Shown: positions 25,823 to 34,438 of the stretch, piece by piece
How the letters are laid out: every line of letters starts with the position of its first letter
How positions within the stretch are numbered: the first letter of the stretch is position 1
Notes under the pieces: generated by a model
Databases searched by the model: none
What the model was told of the DNA's origin: nothing
Seen by the model: the letters and a program-made list of their open reading frames with translations, nothing else
DNA from: Flavobacterium succinicans LMG 10402
GTDB lineage: Bacteria > Bacteroidota > Bacteroidia > Flavobacteriales > Flavobacteriaceae
DNA length: 64,000 nt
Reading direction: 5' to 3'
Assembly: GCF_000611675.1 (NCBI RefSeq)
Contig: NZ_JATV01000004.1
Span: forward strand, 62,001 to 126,000
Program-made: the position numbers and the translations under genes

Positions 25823-26863
25823 ATGCAAAAAATAAAAACAGCTTTACTCTCCTACGGCATGTCTGGAAAAGTATTTCATGCTCCTTTTCTCGATTTACAT
25901 CCTGGTTTTGAAATAACGGGTGCTTGGGAACGAAGTAAGAAATTGATTCAAGTTGATTTCCCTCCAGTGAAAAGCTATGCTTCTCTAGAAGAGTTATTAC
26001 AGGACGATTGCGATTTGGTAATTGTCAATACGCCTGTAGGCACACATTATGAATACGCCAAACAAGTCTTGCTAGCCGGAAAACATGCCATAGTAGAAAA
26101 AGCCTTCACTACTACCGCTGCCGAAGCCCAAGAATTAGCTGCTTTGGCGGAAGAAAAAGGACTACACTTGGCCGTTTTTCAAAACCGAAGATGGGATAGT
26201 GACTTCAAAACCGTTCAAAAAGTAGTGCAGGACAAAATCCTTGGCGATATCGTAGAAGCTGAGATTCATTTCGATCGCTATAATCCCAATTTGAGTCCCA
26301 AAGTTCATAAAGAAACCCAAAATGCAGGTGCTGGAATTCTGAAAGATTTAGGGTCTCACATCATTGATCAAGCCTTGTGTTTGTTTGGTTTTCCCGAAGC
26401 GGTAAGTGCTGATATTCGCATTACTAGAACCCATTCGTTAGTAGACGATTGGATCGATATTACCTTATTTTATCCCGAACTGCGTGTGCGACTCAAAGCA
26501 GGTTTTTTTGTACGAGAACCACATCCTTCGTATACGCTTCACGGCAAGAAAGGCTCTTTCTTAAAACCGCGTGGCGATGTGCAAGAAGACGAATTAAAAT
26601 TAGGCAAAAAACCCAATGTGACCATTTGGGGTACTGAACCCGAAGCCTTACAAGGAGCGTTGCATACCGAAATAGGAGGGAAGGTGATCAAAGAAAAAGT
26701 ACCTACACTACAAGGCAATTACTATGCATTTTTTGAAGGTATGTATCAAGCCATTTCGCACGGAAAACCAGTTCCCGTTTCGGCTCAAGAGGGAGTACAA
26801 GTTATGCAAATCATTGAAGCTGCGATACAAAGTCATCAAGAGCAAAAAAGAATTCAGGTATAA
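25823..26863 (+). CDS. Gfo/Idh/MocA family oxidoreductase
   Basis: A 346-residue NAD(P)-dependent dehydrogenase. The N-terminal Rossmann part begins KTALLSYGMSGKVFHAPFL, in which SYGMSG takes the place of the usual GxGxxG. The EKAFTTTAAEAQEL stretch near residue 92 holds the conserved EKP-like motif (here EKA). The substrate-binding half contains DLGSHIIDQALCLFG. The SGKVFHAPFL form is shared with E. coli YdgJ-type proteins. Substrate is unknown, probably a sugar or polyol. It precedes an MFS transporter gene by 89 bases, and the two may be cotranscribed. Confidence 0.87.
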   Translation: MQKIKTALLSYGMSGKVFHAPFLDLHPGFEITGAWERSKKLIQVDFPPVKSYASLEELLQDDCDLVIVNTPVGTHYEYAKQVLLAGKHAIVEKAFTTTAAEAQELAALAEEKGLHLAVFQNRRWDSDFKTVQKVVQDKILGDIVEAEIHFDRYNPNLSPKVHKETQNAGAGILKDLGSHIIDQALCLFGFPEAVSADIRITRTHSLVDDWIDITLFYPELRVRLKAGFFVREPHPSYTLHGKKGSFLKPRGDVQEDELKLGKKPNVTIWGTEPEALQGALHTEIGGKVIKEKVPTLQGNYYAFFEGMYQAISHGKPVPVSAQEGVQVMQIIEAAIQSHQEQKRIQV

Positions 26864-26952
26864 TATAGAATGCAGAAAATTTAAACAGGTTTTAAATTTG
26901 AATTGAAAACCTTTTATTAAATTTGATTGTAAAACGCTAAAAATCAACTATT

Positions 26953-28164
26953 TTGATTTATTTTAATTTTTTAGAACGTCTCAGAAAGAAAGGAAAATAC
27001 AAAAAAGCGTATAGCGAAGTAAAGGAGTCTTACCTCAAACGCATCCGTTGGGCTGTGTCCTTTTTTTATTTTGGAATGGGCTTGGTGTTTGCCACTTGGG
27101 CCAGCCGAATTCCCACCATCAAATCAGAGCTCAATTTATCCGAAGGCGAATTGGGAACGATTTTATTTGCGCTTCCTTTGGGGCAGTTGACCATGATGCT
27201 TTTTTCGGCCAAGATCGTGACCCGTTTTGGTAGTAATGTCACCTTACCGATTTCAATTTTATTATACACATTTAGTATGACCAATTTGGGCTTGGCACAA
27301 ACCGAATGGCAATTGGCAATTGGGTTATATCTCTTGGGATTGACCGCCAATTTAACCAACATTTCCGTCAATACCCAAGGTGTTTATACCGAAGGCTTGT
27401 TCCGACGCAACATTATGCTGTCTTTTCACGGCGTATGGAGCATGGCAGGATTTACAGGAGCCTTAATCGGATTGGTGTTGCTGGGATTCAATATTTCCAC
27501 CTACACACATTTTGTGATAGTAGGCATTGCTGTGTTTGTATTGGTAGCCACCAATTATACTTTTTTAATCAAGGCCAAAGAAAGTCAAGGTGCAGCCAAG
27601 AAACAATCTTTTTTTAAAGTCGATACCACTTTGATGTGGTTAGGAATTATAGGTTTTTGTAGCATGGCTAGCGAAGGGGTAATGTTTGATTGGAGCGGCG
27701 TATATTTCAAAGATGTTTTGCAGGTCAAAGGATCCTTGAGTGTTTTAGGCTATACCTCATTTATGATCATGATGGCGTTAGGACGCTTTTTTGGTGACCG
27801 ACTCACTCAAAAAATAGGACGCAAAAAAGTCATGCAAATCAGCGGATGTCTCATCTCGATCGGGTTACTCACAGCGGTCATTTTCCCTTATTTAATCCCC
27901 GCAACTCTTGCGTTTATGGTCGTAGGTTTAGGAGTTTCAACCATTATTCCAACCATGCTAAGCATCGCCGGAAAGCACCCAACCATTCCCACCAGCCAAG
28001 CCTTAACGTCAGTTTCTAGCATCAGTTTTCTTGGTTTCCTTATTGGCCCGCCCGTTATTGGCCACATTGCCGAAGCTTTTGGATTGCAATTTTCCTTTGC
28101 TTTCATTGGAATTTTTGGTTTTATTATCGCCATCATGGTTTCTAAAATAAAAATCCAAGAGTAG
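26953..28164 (+). CDS. Major facilitator superfamily transporter
   Basis: About 403 residues with some twelve hydrophobic helices. The early motif YFGMGLVFATWASRIPTIK and the GRFFGDRLTQKIGRKKVM loop match the sugar/drug-type MFS group related to YbjJ. The start is uncertain: no ATG lies between 26953 and the first helix, so I use the TTG at 26953, and the first about 35 residues may be untranslated. Substrate unknown. It probably works with the upstream oxidoreductase on a shared substrate, which is inference from adjacency. Confidence 0.82.
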   Translation: MIYFNFLERLRKKGKYKKAYSEVKESYLKRIRWAVSFFYFGMGLVFATWASRIPTIKSELNLSEGELGTILFALPLGQLTMMLFSAKIVTRFGSNVTLPISILLYTFSMTNLGLAQTEWQLAIGLYLLGLTANLTNISVNTQGVYTEGLFRRNIMLSFHGVWSMAGFTGALIGLVLLGFNISTYTHFVIVGIAVFVLVATNYTFLIKAKESQGAAKKQSFFKVDTTLMWLGIIGFCSMASEGVMFDWSGVYFKDVLQVKGSLSVLGYTSFMIMMALGRFFGDRLTQKIGRKKVMQISGCLISIGLLTAVIFPYLIPATLAFMVVGLGVSTIIPTMLSIAGKHPTIPTSQALTSVSSISFLGFLIGPPVIGHIAEAFGLQFSFAFIGIFGFIIAIMVSKIKIQE

Positions 28165-28222
28165 TTTTTTAGGAGCAAACGTCCCTACTTTTCAAGACCA
28201 GTCGTCCTGCTGTACACTATAT

Positions 28223-28251
28223 CTTGTGGTCCCGAACCCCGGGACCACAAG
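28223..28251. repeat. Perfect 12-bp inverted repeat in the MFS-TonB spacer
   Basis: CTTGTGGTCCCG and CGGGACCACAAG flank the loop AACCC. No T run follows, so it is not a standard terminator. It is GC-rich in an AT-rich gap and followed by CCCATCAGGGCTAG; it looks like a dispersed intergenic repeat. Apart from this and the two elements at 28464 and 28496, the gap 28165-28556 shows nothing I can name. Confidence 0.6.
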
Positions 28252-28463
28252 GATACCGTTCCCATCAGGGCTAGACTACCTATTTTTATTTTCAAAAAAA
28301 GTATTGCATTTTTGTAAATCTTAATAGTTTTTGTATTACATTTATAAAACAGAATAATTAATTATCAAGCACTTATATAATACACCTTCCAAAATACCAC
28401 TTTGTGTTTTTTACAATATTTGAGTTTTTATGCTCAAATTTCCAAAAACGTTTTATTAATTAA

Positions 28464-28484
28464 TTTGGGGTGTTACACTCCAAA
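28464..28484. promoter_or_regulatory. Operator-like inverted repeat upstream of the TonB receptor gene
   Basis: TTTGGGGTGT and ACACTCCAAA pair as an inverted repeat around one T, with one mismatch. The 21-base length and symmetry suit a dimeric regulator. It lies 73 bases before the receptor ATG. The regulator is unknown. Confidence 0.45.
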
Positions 28485-28495
28485 AACTGTTTTAT

Positions 28496-28537
28496 TGGAG
28501 GATTTCCTTAAAAAGATCCTCCATTAAAGCTGTTTTT
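28496..28537 (+). terminator. Terminator-like hairpin in the leader of the TonB receptor gene
   Basis: Stem TGGAGGAT / ATCCTCCA with a 12-base loop is followed, after seven bases, by a T run at 28531-28537. It ends 19 bases before the start codon at 28557. It may be an attenuator or simply a leader stem that stabilises or hides the start region. Confidence 0.45.
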
Positions 28538-28556
28538 TTATTTTATAAAAACGCCT

Positions 28557-31394
28557 ATGCAAAAAAAACTATTGGTTATTGTTTTATGTTTATTATTTAA
28601 AAAAAATTATGCCCAAAACGCAACTGGATTTACCCTAAAAGTTATCGAGGCCCAATCCAAAAACGCCCTTGCTTCAGTAGTGGTTACGATTCAAAACACT
28701 TCTTTTTTGCAACTCACTTCATCAACAGGAACGGTCGTATTTGAACAGCTTTTGCCTAATACCTATTATGTTTTGGTACATTCTCAGGGTTATAAGGATC
28801 AGTTACTTTCCGTAAACGTTCATCGAAATACGATGTCTGATTTAGGCACCATTCTACTCAGCCCCGACCTAATGTTGGAGCAACAAAGTGCCACTATTGC
28901 ACTCAACGAGGACCAACTCAACGATGATTTTAATAGTTCCGAAAGTACTGCACCGTTACTACAAGCTTCTCGAGATGTGTTTCAGCAAGCCGCTGCTTTT
29001 CAATGGGGACAAAGTCGTTTTAGAATTCGAGGTCTCGATGCCGAAAATGCCACGTTGCTTTTGAACGGTATCGCCTTAAATAAACTCTATGATGGTCGGC
29101 CGCAATGGGGAGATTGGGGTGGGATTAACGATGTGTTGCGCAACCAGGAAATCGCTATCGGTACCGCCGCTTTCGACTATAGTTTTGGCGGAATTCTAGG
29201 CGCTCAACAGATCAATACCCGAGCTTCTAGCTATCGATCTGGAATACGACTCTCTTTTGCGGGTACTAACACCACCTATAACTGGCGCATGATGGCGACT
29301 TATGCTTCAGGGGTTTCCAAAAAGGGTTGGGCATTGGTGATTTCGGCGGGGAAAAGAATGGGAGTAAATCCCTATTTCGAAGGCACCCATTTTGATGGAA
29401 ATTCGGCTTTTATCAGTATCGAAAAGCAAATCAATGAAAAACAGGCGTTCAATTTTACCGGAATTTATACTCCCAATTCACGCGCGAAAACCGCTCCCAA
29501 CACTGCCGAAGTTTTTGCACTTATGGGCGCACAATACAATTCGTATTGGGGCTTTCAAGAAGGCAAAAAACGAAACGCCAGAATCAAAACCGTAGAAGAG
29601 CCGCTACTCCTACTCAATCATTATTTCAAAATCAACGACAAAACACAACTCCAATCCGCAGCGCTTTACCAATGGGGAAAAATTAGCAACAGCAATATCG
29701 ATTTTCAAAATGCCAATAATCCTGACCCCACTTATTATCGAAAAATGCCGAGTTATTTCAGCTCACTTTTCGAACGAGACAACGGCGAATTTTCTGGAGC
29801 TTTCATTCCGGATACCGAAAATGCCGAAAAAAGCCGTTTAGCTTTTTTAGAAAATCCACAAATCAATTGGAATGCGCTTTACCAAGCCAATCAAAAACCA
29901 GTTTTGGATGGCAAAGGAAACATTCTTAGGTACGAACCTTCAAAAAGCAACTATATCGTCTATGAAGATCGAGCCGATGAAACCGTTTGGGCCGCCAATA
30001 GTCTCTTGAATTCTCAATTTTCAGAGCATGTTTCCATCACGGCTGGTGCTCATTTTAAAACATCAAAAACGCAGCAGTATCAAAAAGTGGTCGATCTTTT
30101 GGGAGGTTCGTATTTTGAAGATATTGATGGGTTTTATACCGGTGATCAAGCGCAATCCGACTTGAATCATCCCAATCGTCAAGTGGTCGAAGGCGATAAA
30201 TACGGCTATAATTATTTCATGAAAGCGCAAGTCATACAGGCATTTACTCAGTTTCAATTCCGATTTAATTCGATTCATTTTTATGTAGGACAACAATTTT
30301 CTAGCACCAGTTATCAGCGCGAAGGATTGTACAAAAACGGGATTTACGAAAACAATTCTTTAGGAAAGAGCGCTAAAGTGACCTTTGAAAATTTCGGATT
30401 CAAAGCTGGAATGACCTATAAAATTTCTGGCAAGCAAGCCTTTTTATTTCATGCCGCCCACTTAAGTAAAGCCCCCACAATTCAAAATACATTTCCCAAC
30501 GCCCGGTTGAATAATACGATTGTTGCTGCTCTTTCTAGCGAAACCCAAAGCAGTTTGGAAGCGACTTATCAATATCGAACGCCTTTTTTGAAAATGCGTT
30601 TGACCACTTATTTTGCGTTACAAAAAAACACTACCGATCATTCCTTTTTTTATGCAGAAGGAATTTTTGACGACGGTGCGGGCTATACCAATACTGACGC
30701 CTTCGTGGGACAAACCTTAACGGGACTTGACAAACAAAATTTGGGTGCTGAATTAAGTCTTGAATATCCTATTAGTAGCACCTTAAAAACGACACTGGCA
30801 GCTGCTTACGGTCGGTATATTTATGCCAGCAACCCCAACGTTACCGTAACCAATGATGCCCAAGCTTCGCTCCAAAACACCAATCCTGTTTTTGATTTTG
30901 GAAAAGCAATTCTTAAAAATTACTATCAAGAGGGAATGCCTCAACAAGCCATTAGCCTTGGAATAGAATATAGAGACCCGCATTTTTGGTGGATAGGTAC
31001 CAACTTAAATTTTATCACGGAATCTTATGTATCGGTTTCACCTATAGCACGAACGGCAATTTTTTTCAGAAACCCTGCCAATGGATTTCCATTTCCCGAA
31101 GCGACCGAGGAAAGAGCCAAAGTGTTATTGCAACAAGAAAAATTAGATCCGCTACTCCTCTTGAACTTTACAGGCGGCAAATCTTGGCGAATAAGAGGTA
31201 AAAATTTAGGGCTTTTTGTAAGCGTTTCTAACCTCCTCGATACGCATTATCAAACAGGTGGTTATGAACAAGCTCGGAACGCCAATTTTAGGGCGCGTAA
31301 TCAAGACGTTTCTAGTGGTACGCCCAATTTTGGTAACAAATATTTCCAAGGCTATGGCCGCAATTATTTTGTCTCCCTTTATTTGAATTTATAA
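28557..31394 (+). CDS. TonB-dependent outer-membrane receptor with N-terminal carboxypeptidase-like domain
   Basis: A 945-residue protein with a signal peptide (cleavage after about residue 20, NYAQN). Residues about 24-105 form a carboxypeptidase-regulatory-like beta-sandwich. The plug domain follows (QSRFRIRGLDAENATLLLNG), then a long beta-barrel ending in FVSLYLNL. It imports a ligand across the outer membrane using TonB energy; the ligand is unknown. It is followed 24 bases later by a DUF5689 lipoprotein gene, a pairing common in Bacteroidota. Leader elements at 28464-28537 suggest regulated expression. Confidence 0.9.
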   Translation: MQKKLLVIVLCLLFKKNYAQNATGFTLKVIEAQSKNALASVVVTIQNTSFLQLTSSTGTVVFEQLLPNTYYVLVHSQGYKDQLLSVNVHRNTMSDLGTILLSPDLMLEQQSATIALNEDQLNDDFNSSESTAPLLQASRDVFQQAAAFQWGQSRFRIRGLDAENATLLLNGIALNKLYDGRPQWGDWGGINDVLRNQEIAIGTAAFDYSFGGILGAQQINTRASSYRSGIRLSFAGTNTTYNWRMMATYASGVSKKGWALVISAGKRMGVNPYFEGTHFDGNSAFISIEKQINEKQAFNFTGIYTPNSRAKTAPNTAEVFALMGAQYNSYWGFQEGKKRNARIKTVEEPLLLLNHYFKINDKTQLQSAALYQWGKISNSNIDFQNANNPDPTYYRKMPSYFSSLFERDNGEFSGAFIPDTENAEKSRLAFLENPQINWNALYQANQKPVLDGKGNILRYEPSKSNYIVYEDRADETVWAANSLLNSQFSEHVSITAGAHFKTSKTQQYQKVVDLLGGSYFEDIDGFYTGDQAQSDLNHPNRQVVEGDKYGYNYFMKAQVIQAFTQFQFRFNSIHFYVGQQFSSTSYQREGLYKNGIYENNSLGKSAKVTFENFGFKAGMTYKISGKQAFLFHAAHLSKAPTIQNTFPNARLNNTIVAALSSETQSSLEATYQYRTPFLKMRLTTYFALQKNTTDHSFFYAEGIFDDGAGYTNTDAFVGQTLTGLDKQNLGAELSLEYPISSTLKTTLAAAYGRYIYASNPNVTVTNDAQASLQNTNPVFDFGKAILKNYYQEGMPQQAISLGIEYRDPHFWWIGTNLNFITESYVSVSPIARTAIFFRNPANGFPFPEATEERAKVLLQQEKLDPLLLLNFTGGKSWRIRGKNLGLFVSVSNLLDTHYQTGGYEQARNANFRARNQDVSSGTPNFGNKYFQGYGRNYFVSLYLNL

Positions 31395-31418
31395 TAAACC
31401 TCATTAAAATTAAAAAGT

Positions 31419-32774
31419 ATGAAACGTTATATTTCTTCTCTTTCAATTCTTTTTGTCTTTTCCTTCTTCTTGACGAATTGTGCCCAAGAAGATTTTGACA
31501 TTCCAAAATTAGAATGTACCCAAACTGATTTAAAAGTCAACCAAACCGTCGCTCAGGTTAAAGCCAATGCCAATGCAATTGTGGCGCAATACCCTTATGA
31601 CGATAGTATAGAAGCATATGTGGTTTCGAGTGACGAAGGTGGTAATTTTTTCAAAACCATCAGTTTTCAAACCTTGGCCACGCCTACTTCGCCAGCCATT
31701 GGTTTTAGTGTACCTATCGATGCCACCAACTTATACATCGATTTTCGATTGGGCAACAAAGTCTACCTTAAACTCAAAAATCAATATACGGATATCAATT
31801 ACGGTGGACTCAGAATTGGTGCTATATATGTCAATTCCTATAATGAAGGTGGCGTGGGCAGACTCTCCCAAAACGATTATAAAAAAGTGCTGTTCCCTTC
31901 TTGCACCATTATCGAAGAATCGCAATTGACCAAAGCTACAACCATTCCCGAACTGCTGAATGACGCCAACTTAAACACTTTGGTCGAATTGCAAAACGTA
32001 CAATTTACTAACGATGCTGTAGGACGAAAATACTATGAGGAAAGCGAAGATATCGGTGGCGGCACCAATTGGAATTTGATGGACCAATTGGGGAATCAGG
32101 TTATTTTTAGAACCTCAAGCTTTGCCAATTTCGCCACCAAAACAGTCCCAAAAGGAAGCGGAAAAGTCAAAGGGATTTTGACCAAATTTGGCACCGATTA
32201 CCAACTCATCGCCCGTTCCGAAAAAGATGTGAATTTAACAGGCGCCAGTATCACACCCTTCTTCAAGGAAGATTTTGAAAAAGTAGTCGATAAAACCAAT
32301 CTAAGTTTACCCGGCTGGACGAACTTAGCCCAAAAAGGAACGCCAGTATGGAAAGGCACGGTGTACAATGGCAATGGTTACGCCGAGTTTGCGATATCTG
32401 GAACCAAAGTAGTTTCAAATGTAGCTTGGTTAATTTCTCCCAAAATCGACTTAGATATTTACACCAATGAAATCTTGACCTTCCGCTCGGCCCAACACCA
32501 TCTCGATGTCGATTCGCCTCTGAATACCTTAGACGTTTTCATTTCCACCAATTTTGATGGTGTAAACATTGCCACCGCCACTTGGACTCCCTTGAAAGCC
32601 ACAGTGCCCAAACAGGCTACCCCTTGGTACCAATTCATCGGCTCGGGCGCCATAGATTTAAGTGCGTTCAAAGGCAAAGTCAATATTGCCTTTCGCTACA
32701 CAGGCTCAGGAAAAAATGCCGCACTAGACGGTGCATTTATGGTGGATGATGTGCAAATTTTTGGGGATAAGTAG
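31419..32774 (+). CDS. DUF5689 surface lipoprotein with C-terminal choice-of-anchor-like domain
   Basis: A 451-residue protein with a lipoprotein signal (LTNCAQED, lipidated cysteine near residue 21). Residues about 45-250 match DUF5689 (AYVVSSDEGGNFFKTI, LGNKVYLKLKNQY), an OB-fold-like region. The C-terminal 180 residues (FFKEDFEKVVDKTN, AWLISPKIDLD, GAFMVDDVQIFGDK) form a beta-sandwich of the choice-of-anchor J type. It is in one operon with the TonB receptor and probably captures or presents that receptor's ligand at the cell surface. Confidence 0.85.
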   Translation: MKRYISSLSILFVFSFFLTNCAQEDFDIPKLECTQTDLKVNQTVAQVKANANAIVAQYPYDDSIEAYVVSSDEGGNFFKTISFQTLATPTSPAIGFSVPIDATNLYIDFRLGNKVYLKLKNQYTDINYGGLRIGAIYVNSYNEGGVGRLSQNDYKKVLFPSCTIIEESQLTKATTIPELLNDANLNTLVELQNVQFTNDAVGRKYYEESEDIGGGTNWNLMDQLGNQVIFRTSSFANFATKTVPKGSGKVKGILTKFGTDYQLIARSEKDVNLTGASITPFFKEDFEKVVDKTNLSLPGWTNLAQKGTPVWKGTVYNGNGYAEFAISGTKVVSNVAWLISPKIDLDIYTNEILTFRSAQHHLDVDSPLNTLDVFISTNFDGVNIATATWTPLKATVPKQATPWYQFIGSGAIDLSAFKGKVNIAFRYTGSGKNAALDGAFMVDDVQIFGDK

Positions 32775-32845
32775 GTCTCTATAATTAACTAATTTTGCTA
32801 TCAAAAAATAGGTTATTATTCAGGTGTTTTTTTGGATATTAATTG

Positions 32846-32926
32846 CCTCCAACTTTAGTTGGAGGGATGAAATTTGAAAGCATTAAAGGCTTTAGCCCAA
32901 ATTAGCTGCTTTTATTTGGCTAAAGC
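32846..32926. repeat. Cluster of short inverted repeats (mosaic intergenic element)
   Basis: CCTCCAACT/AGTTGGAGG (32846-32865) is a 9-bp inverted repeat with a 2-base centre. GCTTTAGCC/GGCTAAAGC (32889-32897 and 32918-32926) is another. Further GCTAAAGC copies follow near 32955. In addition, ATGCGGTGAA/TTCACCGCAT (33040-33049 and 33061-33070) forms a hairpin. The gap 32775-33179 contains no gene I can support and looks like accumulated palindromic repeat material. Confidence 0.55.
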
Positions 32927-33179
32927 TAATGAAATCAATCCCCATAACTCCAGCTAAAGCTGTAGCCAATTGAAAGCAAGACTAGCTGAGTAGTTACAAT
33001 AATAGAAAGAGTCAATGGTTGCTGTTTTCGCCGCAAAAAATGCGGTGAATAACTTTTTTTTTCACCGCATCGCAGTTATTTTTATCTTGATTATATTCAC
33101 AAAGAAATGATTTTCTAAATCGCGTATACTAACAATCATTTTTGTATTTTGGCCGTCCCAAATCAAAACCAAACCAAAA

Positions 33180-34043
33180 ATGAAAACCTATTTCGCGGCC
33201 TTCGTGCTGATGACTTTTTCGTATGTAATACACAGTCAAACACCTAACAAACCCATTCAATTAAAGCAAATTACTGTAGTTAAAACCAACTTTAGAAACC
33301 TTAAAAGTGGGGAAGCAATTCACAAAACTTACGATTTTGACCAAGGAAAATTAGTTACTATCAAAACCTCGGATGTGACACAAAGTTTTTTTTATAACGC
33401 CAAAGGCTTGCTCGATCACACGGTAAAAGACCGCAACGGCAGCAACTGGAAAGAGGTGATCACTTATGGTTACGACGCTCAAAATCGCTTGGTTTTATTT
33501 TCGAAGAAGTATGAAGAGAATGGAAGTAAGGTGACCAAAACTGTAACATATACGTATGAAGGTTCTCGAATTCAGCAGGTGACCAAAAAAAGCACCACGC
33601 AACAGCTTTTTGTAGAGGAAGTAGATTTTGTGATCGAAAACGGGAAGCTTGTTCGTCGTTCGGTTCGCGACAGAAACAAACAGATCGTTCACAAAACAGA
33701 GTATCTGTATGAAAAAGGGAACAACACCAAACAAACCGGACTTTTGGGTGATAAAACGATCAAATATTTTGGGTATGATAATAAAGAATCAGCCAATTTG
33801 TTGATGGTGAAAGCTATTTTTGGACCCAATTATCAAGTGATTGTTCCTTTGGTTTCGTTTCAAGAAGAGGAGTTCGCTATCCATGATGTTAGTGTTAACA
33901 ACGAAATAAAGTTCAACACTTCCACTTCGCCGATCATTAAAGCAGGCACTTTTAAATACAATGCCCAAAATTATCCAGCTTCTTACGTGTTGATCGAGGA
34001 CAGCGGCATGATCAAAACCGTAAAAACATATCTTTACGAGTGA
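33180..34043 (+). CDS. Secreted protein of unknown function with YD-like repeats
   Basis: A 287-residue protein with a signal peptide (cleavage near VIHSQ, residue 20). The body has repeated strands of the type FFYNAKGLLDHTVKDRNG and YGYDAQNRLVLFSKKYEENG, then YTYEGSRIQQVTKK, which resemble degenerate YD/RHS repeats. I do not recognise a named family. It lies alone between two repeat-rich spacers. Confidence 0.7.
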   Translation: MKTYFAAFVLMTFSYVIHSQTPNKPIQLKQITVVKTNFRNLKSGEAIHKTYDFDQGKLVTIKTSDVTQSFFYNAKGLLDHTVKDRNGSNWKEVITYGYDAQNRLVLFSKKYEENGSKVTKTVTYTYEGSRIQQVTKKSTTQQLFVEEVDFVIENGKLVRRSVRDRNKQIVHKTEYLYEKGNNTKQTGLLGDKTIKYFGYDNKESANLLMVKAIFGPNYQVIVPLVSFQEEEFAIHDVSVNNEIKFNTSTSPIIKAGTFKYNAQNYPASYVLIEDSGMIKTVKTYLYE

Positions 34044-34124
34044 TTTTTTAGGCTATCGAATGGACGAACAAATAAGCCGCGAATTCACGAATTTTTTTAA
34101 ATAGTAATTGGTGCAATTTTTTTA

Positions 34125-34401
34125 GAATCAAATAAATTTTAATTCAAGCATTCGTAGCTAACCTTTTTCACTAAGCTTCAAAAGTAATTTGCGAATTTGC
34201 GGTTCCTTTTGGATTTTGCCTCGAATGCACGTTTTTTTTAAAATAATAGGTATTATTTTTTTTGAATCAAATAAATTTTAATTCGAGCATTCGTGGCTAA
34301 ACCTTTTTTTAAATTAAATAAATTTTAATTCGTGAATTTGTGGCTAACCTTCTTTTTCGAATCCGATAAAAATAATTCGTGCATTCGTGGTCACCTTCTT
34401 T
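34125..34401. repeat. Four degenerate tandem units ahead of hflX
   Basis: Units of about 45 bases start near 34125, 34264, 34311 and 34359. Each contains ATAAATTTTAATTC (last unit weaker), then GCATTCGTGGCTAA and CCTTTTT or variants. Spacing is irregular and units are diverged, so this is not a CRISPR array. The block occupies most of the gap 34044-34438 and contains no gene I can support. Confidence 0.65.
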
Positions 34402-34414
34402 AAAAGCAAATGAT

Positions 34415-34422
34415 TAAATTTG
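34415..34422 (+). promoter_or_regulatory. Candidate -7 element of hflX
   Basis: TAAATTTG matches TAnnTTTG and lies 17 bases before the ATG at 34439, giving a very short leader. Confidence 0.5.
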
Positions 34423-34438
34423 TACCTTATTCAATGAC

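Noticed and set aside
28223..28251. Terminator of the MFS gene
   Set aside because: Strong stem but no T run on either strand; more like a dispersed repeat.
34125..34401. Possible CRISPR array
   Set aside because: Units diverge, spacing is irregular, and there are no distinct spacers or cas genes.
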